Shown here piece by piece: positions 8,659 to 15,621 of a DNA stretch of 20,042 bases (position 1 is the first letter of the stretch; the number at the start of each line of letters is the position of its first letter). The DNA is from JAYRWN01 sp041917975 (GTDB taxonomy: Bacteria; Bacteroidota; Bacteroidia; Chitinophagales; Saprospiraceae). The stretch lies in contig JAYRWN010000408.1 of assembly GCA_041917975.1 (NCBI GenBank), positions 1 to 20,042 of the forward strand, written 5' to 3'. The position numbers and the translations under genes are program-made. The notes below the pieces were generated by a model, which did no database searches, was not told the DNA's origin, and worked only from the letters and a program-made list of their open reading frames with translations.

Positions 8659-10014
8659 TCACAGGGATATTTCCTTTTCTTGCAACATCTTATAGATGGT
8701 ACTCTTACCGATGTCCAGCTTGTCGGCCACTTTCAGGACATCATGGTCATATTTATTTAAATAATGGGAGATTATGTCAAGGGTATATTGGCGCAATGTT
8801 TTTTCTTCCAGTGAAAACAGGTTTTGGTTGTGAATCGTATTAATTTGTATGTCCTCCGGTTGTATCTCCGGGCTACTGCACATCACGGCTGCCAGGTCTA
8901 TGATCGCTTTTAATTCCCGAACATTGCCTGGATAGTTGTGGCTCATCAGTTTATCCTTGGCACTTTGACTGAATGAAAACGGTCCCACGCCATTTTCTTT
9001 GGTAAATTCATTGAGGAAAAACTTGGCCAATACCAATACATCATTCTGCCGGTCGCGCAATGGTGGTAACTCTATAGGCAAGCCGATGACCCGGTAGAAC
9101 AGGTCTTCACGGAATGTTTTATTTAATACTTCCTGGCGCAAATCCTTGTGCGTAGCTACAATGATCCGCACATCCAGTTTCACTTGCTCGTGTCCCCCCA
9201 CACGTACTACTTCGCGTTCCTGCAATACCCGCAGCAATTTACTTTGCAAACTTAAATCAAGTTCCGCTATTTCATCCAAAAATAACGTTCCTCCATTGGC
9301 CTCTTCAAACTTGCCTATTTTCCTGGCCAAGGCCCCAGTAAAAGAACCTTTTTCATGACCAAATAATTCACTTTCGATCAATTCACGGGGAATGGCGGCC
9401 ATATTGACCGGGACAAAGGGTTTTTGTTTCCGGGCACTGTTATAGTGGATGGCCTTGGCCACCAGTTCTTTGCCCGTTCCGGTTTCACCGGTTATGGACA
9501 CGTTGATGTTGGATTGACTGGCCTTCTCCATTAGGTTGAAGGTGCTCTTCATGGCCGGACTTTGACCTTTGATACTTTTCTCGAAAGCGTATTTTTGGCC
9601 CACTTCATCCTTCAGGACCTCCACTTCTTTTTTTAAAGCCAGTTTTTCCCTGATGTTCAGCACGGATCGCCACAGGTGTTCTTTGGTAAAGTCATCTTTG
9701 ATGATGTAGTCATGAGCTCCGGCTTTGAGCAGATTGACCGCCACCGATATTTCGTCCTGGGCACTGATCACGATCACCGGCAGTCCTGGACTCACCTTTA
9801 CGATTTCTTTTAATAGCCTTTCTCCATTAAAATCCGGTAACCCGAAATCCATACAAACGATGCTTGGCCTCAGGTGCATCGCTGCCAGCAACTCTTTACC
9901 CGTGGTGTAGAGTTTCACCTCATAGTCCGGATTTAAAGACAAATGGCGCAAGATGAGCTGGCCATACCAGGGGTCATCCTCCACCACAAATATTTTAAAT
10001 GTTGATTCTGACAT
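8659..10014 (-). CDS. Sigma-54-dependent response regulator (NtrC family)
   Basis: This 451-residue protein has the three-domain NtrC layout. The receiver (about 6-120) has acidic residues E12-D14, phosphoacceptor D56 (CMDFGLPD) and K106. The AAA+ domain (about 148-375) has Walker A GETGTGKE (176-183), the sigma-54 contact loop GSFTGA (223-228, the common Ser variant of GAFTGA) and Walker B GGTLFLDEI (241-249). An arginine-finger region (FREDLFYR) and a sensor-2 motif YPGNVREL (361-368) follow. A Fis-type helix-turn-helix occupies about 423-445. It should activate sigma-54 promoters when phosphorylated. As first gene of the operon, followed by FIST and kinase genes, it is the likely end point of their phosphorelay. 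The start is the ATG at 10014. A sigma-54-like promoter and a palindromic site upstream suggest autoactivation. Confidence 0.95.
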   Translation of the reverse strand: MSESTFKIFVVEDDPWYGQLILRHLSLNPDYEVKLYTTGKELLAAMHLRPSIVCMDFGLPDFNGERLLKEIVKVSPGLPVIVISAQDEISVAVNLLKAGAHDYIIKDDFTKEHLWRSVLNIREKLALKKEVEVLKDEVGQKYAFEKSIKGQSPAMKSTFNLMEKASQSNINVSITGETGTGKELVAKAIHYNSARKQKPFVPVNMAAIPRELIESELFGHEKGSFTGALARKIGKFEEANGGTLFLDEIAELDLSLQSKLLRVLQEREVVRVGGHEQVKLDVRIIVATHKDLRQEVLNKTFREDLFYRVIGLPIELPPLRDRQNDVLVLAKFFLNEFTKENGVGPFSFSQSAKDKLMSHNYPGNVRELKAIIDLAAVMCSSPEIQPEDIQINTIHNQNLFSLEEKTLRQYTLDIISHYLNKYDHDVLKVADKLDIGKSTIYKMLQEKEISL

Positions 10015-10141
10015 GGTTATTTATTTTCATCGTTATCTGCAGATTATCAGATCCAGCCACAAGTTATTCTACTCCAATAGGATAAATCCCTTTGACGGAA
10101 TAATCCTTTATCGGTCATTAAAATTAATGAAAGAGTTAAAT

Positions 10142-10166
10142 ATTTCCGGAAGGTCCTCCCGGAAAT
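10142..10166. repeat. 25-bp near-perfect inverted repeat in the operon leader
   Basis: ATTTCCGG (10142-10149) and CCGGAAAT (10159-10166) are perfect arms. Between them AGG and CCT also pair, leaving one mismatch and one central base. It lies between the predicted transcription start (about 10181) and the regulator ATG at 10014, so it would be in the 5' leader on the minus strand. It could be an operator or an mRNA hairpin. No U-tract follows, so it does not look like a terminator. Confidence 0.45.
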
Positions 10167-10189
10167 TGATTCTTTTCTCACGTAATATA

Positions 10190-10206
10190 ATCCAAAAAAA
10201 GTGCCA
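10190..10206 (-). promoter_or_regulatory. Sigma-54-like (-24/-12) promoter of the signalling operon
   Basis: On the minus strand TTGGCACTTTTTTTGGA (ends near 10190) matches the sigma-54 consensus TGGCAC-N5-TTGCA. GG at -24 is at 10205-10204, followed by the correct 10-nt gap, and the only key departure is GG instead of GC at -12. Transcription would begin near 10181 and read leftward into the response regulator, which itself belongs to the sigma-54 activator class. Confidence 0.5.
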
Positions 10207-10220
10207 AACAGATTACCAAT

Positions 10221-10235
10221 TTCCAAAAAATGGAA
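10221..10235. promoter_or_regulatory. Palindromic site TTCCAAAAAATGGAA upstream of the operon
   Basis: A perfect-arm dyad identical over 15 bp to the site at 2558-2572. Flanking bases extend the symmetry to TTTCCA...TGGAAA. It lies about 15 bp upstream of the -24 element, centred near -47 from the predicted start, closer than most sigma-54 enhancer sites. It is a likely binding site of the operon's own regulator. Confidence 0.5.
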
Positions 10236-10580
10236 AAACCTGTTGTTTTAAAAAATATTTTGCTAATAGTAGTCACCAATATCGGGCTACCGGCATACCG
10301 CCAAGGCAATGCTCCGTTTGCTTTGGCATACATGACCACTTCTTTCCTTTTAGCCCTAAGCCTTAGGCCGAAAAAAATATTTGTTCGCTGCTTCTCATTC
10401 TTTAGCCCGCTCGACCGCTATTATAGTACACATTAATAGCCAAACTAAGTTAAATGGCCTGGACCCTCATAAATGGGGAATTTTTAATAATGCTGTGATT
10501 ATTAGCTTTGACGGTGAGTTCATTAAGATGCTTCCTTTAAAAGAAGCTGAAATAACAAGCTGTGCAGGGCTGCCTTTTAA
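10236..10580. other. Intergenic region with no supported gene
   Basis: Short plus-strand frames here lack family motifs and overlap the 3' end of the convergent synthase gene, so I do not call them. Two small dyads are visible: CCTAAGCCTTAGG (about 10355-10367) and GCTTCCTTTAAAAGAAGC (10530-10547). The second lies about 35 bp after the synthase stop and could be a weak 3' hairpin, but no U-tract follows it. Confidence 0.4.
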
Positions 10581-11651
10581 TCACACGCGATACACCGCCG
10601 CATTTACATTCATACCCGCACCTACGGACGCGAACACCAGATGATCGCCGGACTGAAAATGATGACCGGGGAGGTCCCCTTTGCTGATCAGGTCATACAG
10701 GGTGGGGATAGTGGCCACCGAGCTGTTGCCCAGTTCGTTGATGGTCATGGGCATGAGGCCCGCGGGAACGGCAGTTACGCCGTACATTTTGGCCAGGCGC
10801 AGGAGGATGGCTTCATCCATTTTTTCATTGGCCTGGTGGATAAGCACTTTGGCGATGTCCTGCAGGTGCAGACCGGCGGCATCCAGGCAGTCTTTGACCA
10901 CCTGTGGCACATGATTCAGGGCGTATTCATACAATTTGCGACCCTGCATCTTTAAGAATAACTCCTCGCTGGGATGCGCGGGATTGTACGAGGGTTCCAT
11001 GACCAGCAGCTGGTGGTAGTTCACCGCATCCGTGCGCACTTTTTTACTCAGGATGCCCCGGGGTTGAGCGGACCAGTGGCCCTCCAGAATCACCGCACCG
11101 GCCCCATCCGCATAGATCATGCTGTCGCGGTCGTGCGGGTCGCAGACGCGGGAGATGATCTCCGCACCGATGACCATGATGCGTTTGGCCTCACCGGCTT
11201 TGATCTGGGTGTCAGCGATGATCAGGGCCTGCAGCCATCCCGGGCAACCGAAGATGAGGTCCCAGGCTACGGCCTGCGGATTTTTTATGTTTAGCGCTGC
11301 CTTGACTTTGGTAGCCAGGCTGGGCACCATCACCGAGTGGTGGTCGCCGAAACAGATGTCCCCGAAATTGTGCGCCACATAGATGCCATCCAGCGTTTCC
11401 GCATCCACGCCTGAACTGTCCAGAGCCCGCCGGGCCGCTTGTGCCGCCAGGTCTGAAGTCACCTGTCCGGGAGCGGCATAACGCCGCTTGGCGATGTTGG
11501 TTATTTTTAAAAATTTGGTGATGGTATCGGTGGTGGGCTCCACGATTTTTTGCGATGCCTGATCATAAAATTCGTGGTGCAAAAAATCCTCATTTTTGAC
11601 TTCCCGCTCGGGTATACAACGGCCGCTGCCGACGATCACAGAATACATCAT
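10581..11651 (-). CDS. 3-oxoacyl-ACP synthase III (FabH-like, KAS III)
   Basis: This 356-residue thiolase-fold protein has the full KAS III catalytic triad: C136 in FGCPG, H272 in IHQAN and N309 in LGNSS. The C-terminal SVGAGMN loop is also typical of the family. KAS III enzymes condense an acyl-CoA starter with malonyl-ACP (fatty acid initiation) or act as related acyl transferases in secondary pathways. The protein is divergent from the usual housekeeping FabH context: no plsX, acpP or fabD is nearby. A specialised role such as alkyl or polyketide chain start is therefore possible, as is a second FabH copy. The start is one of two adjacent ATGs at 11651/11648. It is transcribed divergently from the MFS transporter, with about 200 bp between. 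Confidence 0.88.
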   Translation of the reverse strand: MMYSVIVGSGRCIPEREVKNEDFLHHEFYDQASQKIVEPTTDTITKFLKITNIAKRRYAAPGQVTSDLAAQAARRALDSSGVDAETLDGIYVAHNFGDICFGDHHSVMVPSLATKVKAALNIKNPQAVAWDLIFGCPGWLQALIIADTQIKAGEAKRIMVIGAEIISRVCDPHDRDSMIYADGAGAVILEGHWSAQPRGILSKKVRTDAVNYHQLLVMEPSYNPAHPSEELFLKMQGRKLYEYALNHVPQVVKDCLDAAGLHLQDIAKVLIHQANEKMDEAILLRLAKMYGVTAVPAGLMPMTINELGNSSVATIPTLYDLISKGDLPGHHFQSGDHLVFASVGAGMNVNAAVYRV

Positions 11652-11851
11652 AGCCTGGTGATAAATTCTAAAATCGGGAAGGTACGACTATTTTTTTTGC
11701 CCGTCGCATGGTCGCGCTGAACAATTCTCAGCCATCCTGAACAGCGGTGTATTTTGCCGGTGAAAAAATTGTGGATAAGTCCCGACTCAAAAATTAGCCG
11801 GTGCGGTTATTCTGCCCTTATTTTCGCCTTTCTTTCCTGTTTGGGTTAATT

Positions 11852-13003
11852 ATGGCCACACATTTAGTGCAATTTTTTAAAGATCAGCTCAGCCGGGCCA
11901 TTGGTCTGGTTTTCTATAATAACGGGTTTATGTTCGGGACCTGGTCGGCCATGATTCCGGTTATCAAGTCGCGTTTCGGGCTGAATCCGGCCGAGCTGGG
12001 CCTGTTATTATTATGCCTTCCGCTGGGCACCACGATCGGTAATCCGCTGGGGGCCTGGATAGTAAAACGGTATCAGGCGTCCCGGGTGACTCCCCTGCTG
12101 ATGGCCGGCTCCATCCTGCTCTTAAGTATTCCCCTGTTGTCGTCCTGGTTAGCCCTTACCATTCCCGGATTATTGGTGGCGGGGATGTGTATGTCGGCCA
12201 CCAACATCGCTATGAATACCTGCTCTGCCCATTATGAACTGACCCGCCAAACACTGATCATGTCCGTCTGCCACGGCATGTGGTCGCTGGGGGCCATGTC
12301 CGGGTCAGCATTGTCAGGATTCGTCCTGGGCTTAGGGGTGAGGCCGGCGTGGGTGCTGGGCGTGATCATCCTGGTCACCCTGGTGAATGCCCGCTACATC
12401 GGCGGGGCTTTGCTCCAGCTGAAGCAGGTGACTTCCCCCGCACACCCGGCTGACCGTGGCTTTACCTGGCCCAATCGCTATTTGTGGATGCTGATCATCA
12501 TCAGCATGTGCGTGTTCCTGGTGGAGGGCACCATGGTGGACTGGGCCGGGGTGTATATGAAAGAATCGGTGCGAGCACCGGCCTGGATCGTGGGGTTGGG
12601 TTATGGTACCTATGCCTTGTTTATGGCCACCGGCCGGTTATTTGGTGATCTGCTCATCGGTCGTTTTGGCCGCCGCAAGATGCTGAGTATCGGCGGGATG
12701 ATCAGCGCGGCCGGGTTGGTCATCGCCATCCTGTTTCCTTATACGGCGGCAGTATTGTTTGGCTTTGCCATTATCGGGTGTGGGGTGGCCACAGGAGCGC
12801 CCATTCTGTATTCGGCAGCTTCCATTCCGCAGGAGTCCGGGCTGGCCAGCATGAACATGTTCGCCATGGTGGCCTTTTTGGCCGGGCCGGTGGTGATTGG
12901 GTTTATTGCGGAAGCCAGCAGCTTAAGCGTGGCCTATGGTCTGGTGGCCGGCGTGTCGTTGGTGGGCGCCTATTATGCGCACCGCGTGCTCACCGAAGCC
13001 TGA
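11852..13003 (+). CDS. MFS transporter, fucose-permease/YbjJ-like
   Basis: This protein of about 383 residues is strongly hydrophobic, with roughly 12 membrane segments. I chose the ATG at 11852 (MATHLVQFF); a GTG 51 bp upstream would add 17 residues not typical of the family. Family features are the early NGFMFGTWSAMIP segment, VEGTMVDWAGVYM (224-236), which resembles the EGxMxDWSxxY signature of YbjJ-like permeases, and a motif-A-like loop GDLLIGRFGRRKM (264-276). It should be an inner-membrane secondary transporter or exporter; the substrate is unknown. It may share a control region with the divergent KAS III gene. The last 49-106 bp of this gene recur as decayed copies at 15264-15366 and 18158-18206. 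Confidence 0.87.
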   Translation: MATHLVQFFKDQLSRAIGLVFYNNGFMFGTWSAMIPVIKSRFGLNPAELGLLLLCLPLGTTIGNPLGAWIVKRYQASRVTPLLMAGSILLLSIPLLSSWLALTIPGLLVAGMCMSATNIAMNTCSAHYELTRQTLIMSVCHGMWSLGAMSGSALSGFVLGLGVRPAWVLGVIILVTLVNARYIGGALLQLKQVTSPAHPADRGFTWPNRYLWMLIIISMCVFLVEGTMVDWAGVYMKESVRAPAWIVGLGYGTYALFMATGRLFGDLLIGRFGRRKMLSIGGMISAAGLVIAILFPYTAAVLFGFAIIGCGVATGAPILYSAASIPQESGLASMNMFAMVAFLAGPVVIGFIAEASSLSVAYGLVAGVSLVGAYYAHRVLTEA

Positions 13004-13047
13004 AAAAAGACAGCTCCATATGTAATTTGGCTTGACCTGAGTGGTCC

Positions 13048-13085
13048 AACTGCAAATGTTTATGGGCAGTTTTGTTTCTTTTTAG
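13048..13085 (+). terminator. Possible Rho-independent terminator of the MFS gene
   Basis: AACTGC (13048-13053) and GCAGTT (13066-13071) form a 6-bp stem with a 12-nt loop, followed by a T-rich run TTTTGTTTCTTTTT. It lies 45 bp past the MFS stop. The stem is short, so confidence is moderate. Confidence 0.45.
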
Positions 13086-13128
13086 TTACTGCTTCTACCT
13101 CTAGTCAGTCTTAGTCAATATTTTAAGC

Positions 13129-13730
13129 TCATTTGAGTTCTGCAAGAATCAATTTTTTCTGCTTCAATGTATTTTTCATTGCCTTTTCTCTTACTTTAGG
13201 GTCATTGTTATGTATCAATTCAAAATATTCCGTTGGAACAACTTGCCAGGATAATCCATATTTATCTTTACACCACCCACAAGAGCCTTCCTCACCGCCA
13301 TTTTTAGTAAGAGCTTCCCAATAATAATCCGTTTCAGCTTGGTCTTTTGTATTGATAACAAAAGAAACCGCTTCATTAAATTTGAATAACGGGCCTGCTG
13401 CTAATATACTAAATTCCATTCCCGCTATTTCAATTACGGCTGTTTCTATGCCTGCATCATTTCCACTGTCGTCACTATCGAACTTGCGAAAATCTTTCAG
13501 CTTACCATCTTTAAAAATGGATAAGTAGTATTCTGCTACTGCTTTGGCATCTTTCTCTACCCACAAATAGGGTGTAATTTTTTGAGTAATCATATTATTA
13601 TTAATGTTTTTACTTGTGTCATTTGTAATTACGATTTGACTGATAGGGTTATCAGAGTTACCTGGCTGATTTGGATTTGAACAGGAAATTGTAAAACAAA
13701 AAATAAGCGCGGCAAGAAAATTTAACTTAT

Positions 13731-13734
<4 letters not shown>
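13129..13734 (-). CDS. VOC/PhnB-like protein with lipoprotein-type N terminus
   Basis: The C-terminal 150 residues match the PhnB-like branch of the vicinal oxygen chelate (glyoxalase) superfamily: ITQKITPYLWVEKDAKAVAEYY-type start and CGWCKDKYGLSWQVVP near residues 152-167. Such proteins are common small cytoplasmic proteins of uncertain substrate. Here about 47 extra residues precede the domain and look like a lipoprotein signal: MNKLNFLAALIFCFTISCSN with a possible lipidated Cys near residue 18, then an Asn/Ser-rich linker. An internal ATG at 13593 starts exactly where normal family members begin, so a cytoplasmic form is the alternative. The ATG at 13734 overlaps the upstream stop by 4 bp, which supports the long start. 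It is the last gene of the ArsR operon. Confidence 0.8.
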
Positions 13735-14211
<477 letters not shown>

Positions 14212-14231
<20 letters not shown>

Positions 14232-14739
14232 TTCTTATTTTTTTAATTGTTGGCAATAATGTGTCTAATTGATTTAACCCCATAGTAAATCCTTCTTTGA
14301 AGCCCATTTCTATAATGGTTTCGAGATCCTTAAGAGAGTCGAAAAAAATAGAAATGTGAATGTTTGTTTTATCTCCGTTTGCTGCAAACCTTGTCTTCCA
14401 AAACATTGAAGGAACATCGTTATTGAGATTTGCGTTTTCATCAGCGAAACTGTCTTTCCCTTCAAAGTTTTTTAATTCATTTATTTTTAGGTAAAAAAAC
14501 AAACAATAGTGCCTTTGTCCTTCCGGACTGAGCATAGAATAGTGCCATTTTCCTCCTTCACGAAAATCCATTGTTTTGGTTTCGTTCTTGTATGGCAACG
14601 GTGCCCACCATTGGTCCAGCAGCTCAGGTTTTGTATATGCGGCCCATACCAAAGGTAATTCTGCATTAAATTCTCTTTTTACATTGATTGTTTTGTTCTC
14701 CTTGTCAACAAGGAAGTCAAATTGTAAATGACTGTTCAT
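14212..14739 (-). CDS. SRPBCC (AHSA1-like) protein, paralogue
   Basis: This 175-residue SRPBCC protein carries REFNAELPLVWAAYTKPE, LDQWWAPLPY and IIEMGFKEGFTMGLNQL, the same landmarks as the gene downstream. It starts 1 bp inside the ArsR stop (TAATG). In Bacteroidota and Actinobacteria, AHSA1-like genes next to a small ArsR-type repressor form a common stress- or ligand-responsive module; the ligand is not known. The paralogues have diverged mainly in the middle, around residues 90-130, the region that usually lines the pocket, so they may bind different ligands (inference). Confidence 0.88.
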
Positions 14740-15056
14740 TATTTCTGTTTTTTGATTGTTAATAAAACATTGTCAAGCTGGGCGAAACGGTTTTCCCAAA
14801 TCTTCTTGAATTGTTCTAACCATTTGTCTATTTCTTTCATTTTTTCAATTTCAAGTGAGTAATAAATTTCTCTGCCTTGGTGTTCTTGTTTTACTAACTC
14901 ACATTCAGTAAGTATGCGCAAGTGCTTTGAAACGGCTTGTCTGGTGGTGGCGAAGTGTTCGGCAATGGCATTGGGTGTCATCGCTTGTAATGCGATTAAG
15001 ACGATTATGGCTCGTCTTGTGGGGTCAGCTATAGCTTGAAAAATGTCTCGTCTCAT
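14739..15056 (-). CDS. ArsR-family (SdpR-like) transcriptional repressor
   Basis: This 105-residue winged-helix protein has the typical ArsR/SdpR start (RRDIFQAIADPTRRAII), a recognition helix region TTRQAVSKHLRILTECELV (about 37-55) and a wing HQGREIYYSLE. The metal-binding ELCVCDL motif of true ArsR/SmtB sensors is absent, so it is probably not a metal sensor. A C-terminal helix (WLEQFKKIWENRFAQLDNVL) fits the dimer interface or effector contact. It is the first gene of the operon, followed by two SRPBCC genes and a VOC gene. Two operator-like repeats overlap its promoter at 15077-15121, suggesting autorepression. Confidence 0.9.
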   Translation of the reverse strand: MRRDIFQAIADPTRRAIIVLIALQAMTPNAIAEHFATTRQAVSKHLRILTECELVKQEHQGREIYYSLEIEKMKEIDKWLEQFKKIWENRFAQLDNVLLTIKKQK

Positions 15057-15076
15057 TTGTCCTGTGATTTAATTGT

Positions 15077-15121
15077 GAAACTAATCGGTTGCAAATATAT
15101 GCAACTTTTCGGTTTCGCAAA
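15077..15121 (-). promoter_or_regulatory. Bacteroidota-type promoter overlapped by two ArsR-operator-like repeats
   Basis: On the minus strand TTTG (15121-15118) and TATATTTG (15099-15092) are 18 nt apart and match the Bacteroidota -33/-7 promoter (TTTG, TAnnTTTG), 36 bp before the ArsR ATG. Two related 16-bp imperfect dyads, GAAACTAATCGGTTGC (15077-15092) and GCAACTTTTCGGTTTC (15101-15116), lie 24 bp apart, one touching each promoter element. A further dyad GTTGCA-N6-TGCAAC (15088-15105) spans the -7 box. A repressor bound here would block RNA polymerase. Confidence 0.6.
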
Positions 15122-15149
15122 TATTTTTTTATTTTTTTTTCAGATTGTT

Positions 15150-15263
15150 GAAAGTCAGTTAGAGTTGTCGGCTTCTCTAGAGTAAAGCTAAAATTGCCCA
15201 TAACTTCGTTAAATACACATAGTGCTCGTAGCAATCCTGCCCTTTTGATACCTGATTTATTTC
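15150..15263 (-). pseudogene. Decayed coding remnant, copy 1
   Basis: Read on the minus strand from 15263, DNA beginning GAAATAAATCAG gives AGLLRALCVFNEVMGNFSF-like residues. These align with AGLIQELSLFNKVGGNVAG of the remnant at 17905-18105. Copy 1 has a small insertion and a frame change after INQ, so it is not functional. It abuts the MFS fragment at 15264 directly, whereas copy 2 keeps a further 14 or so codons. I do not recognise the family. Confidence 0.5.
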
Positions 15264-15366
15264 TTGGTTATTGCGGAAGCCAGCAGTTTAACGTTGCTTA
15301 TGGTCTTGTGGCCGGCGGGGGCTGGTGAGCGCCAATTATACATACCGGGTGTTCACCGAAACCTGA
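15264..15366 (+). repeat. Decayed copy of the MFS gene 3' end, copy B
   Basis: The 103 bp from 15264 to the TGA at 15364-15366 align with the last 106 or so bp of the MFS gene (12897-13003). Landmarks are TTGCGGAAGCCAGCAG, TATGGTCT, GTGGCCGGCG and CACCGAA-CCTGA. Several substitutions and small deletions break the frame. It shares T variants with copy C that the intact gene lacks, so it is not a fresh copy of the neighbouring gene. Confidence 0.8.
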
Positions 15367-15547
15367 AACATGGCAACTAAAACGTAATTTTTTCGCTGGT
15401 TTGTTAGTCCACTTACACTACACTTTGCGCACTGTTTTACTGGCTTTGGATGTGGGCTGCAAGAGCGGCAAGGCAATGTGTGTGCGATTTACTTGTGTAT
15501 CATTCTTGAAGTCTTGCATTTTTGTTTCTTATAAGATAGCCCATGCA
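15367..15547. other. Non-coding gap between MFS fragment and TIR remnant
   Basis: No supported gene. A plus-strand frame across this interval (15401-15673) has no family features and runs over the TIR remnant and the end of the TIR gene on the opposite strand. Confidence 0.4.
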
Positions 15548-15598
15548 TCATACTTTGTTATTCTCTTGGCGGTAGCAGATGAAGATGCCGTACTTGCA
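15548..15598 (-). pseudogene. Remnant of a second TIR-domain gene (N-terminal strand only)
   Basis: On the minus strand the codons read KYGIFICYRQENNK and then stop at TGA (15550-15548). This corresponds to EYDIFISYRHNDNR at the start of the TIR domain of the intact gene at 15622-17667. DNA identity is high across the core (CATCTTCATCT-CTACCGCCA). It lies 3' of the intact gene in the same orientation, as if a tandem partner had been deleted down to its first beta strand. Confidence 0.65.
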
Positions 15599-15621
15599 GT
15601 TGAGAAATATAGACGACATAA

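Noticed and set aside
10230..10644. Small plus-strand genes between the regulator and synthase genes
   Set aside because: Frames are short, lack family motifs, and part of the longest overlaps the conserved C terminus of the KAS III gene on the other strand.
12778..13035. Separate small gene overlapping the MFS 3' end
   Set aside because: It is an alternative frame of the transporter with no independent features.
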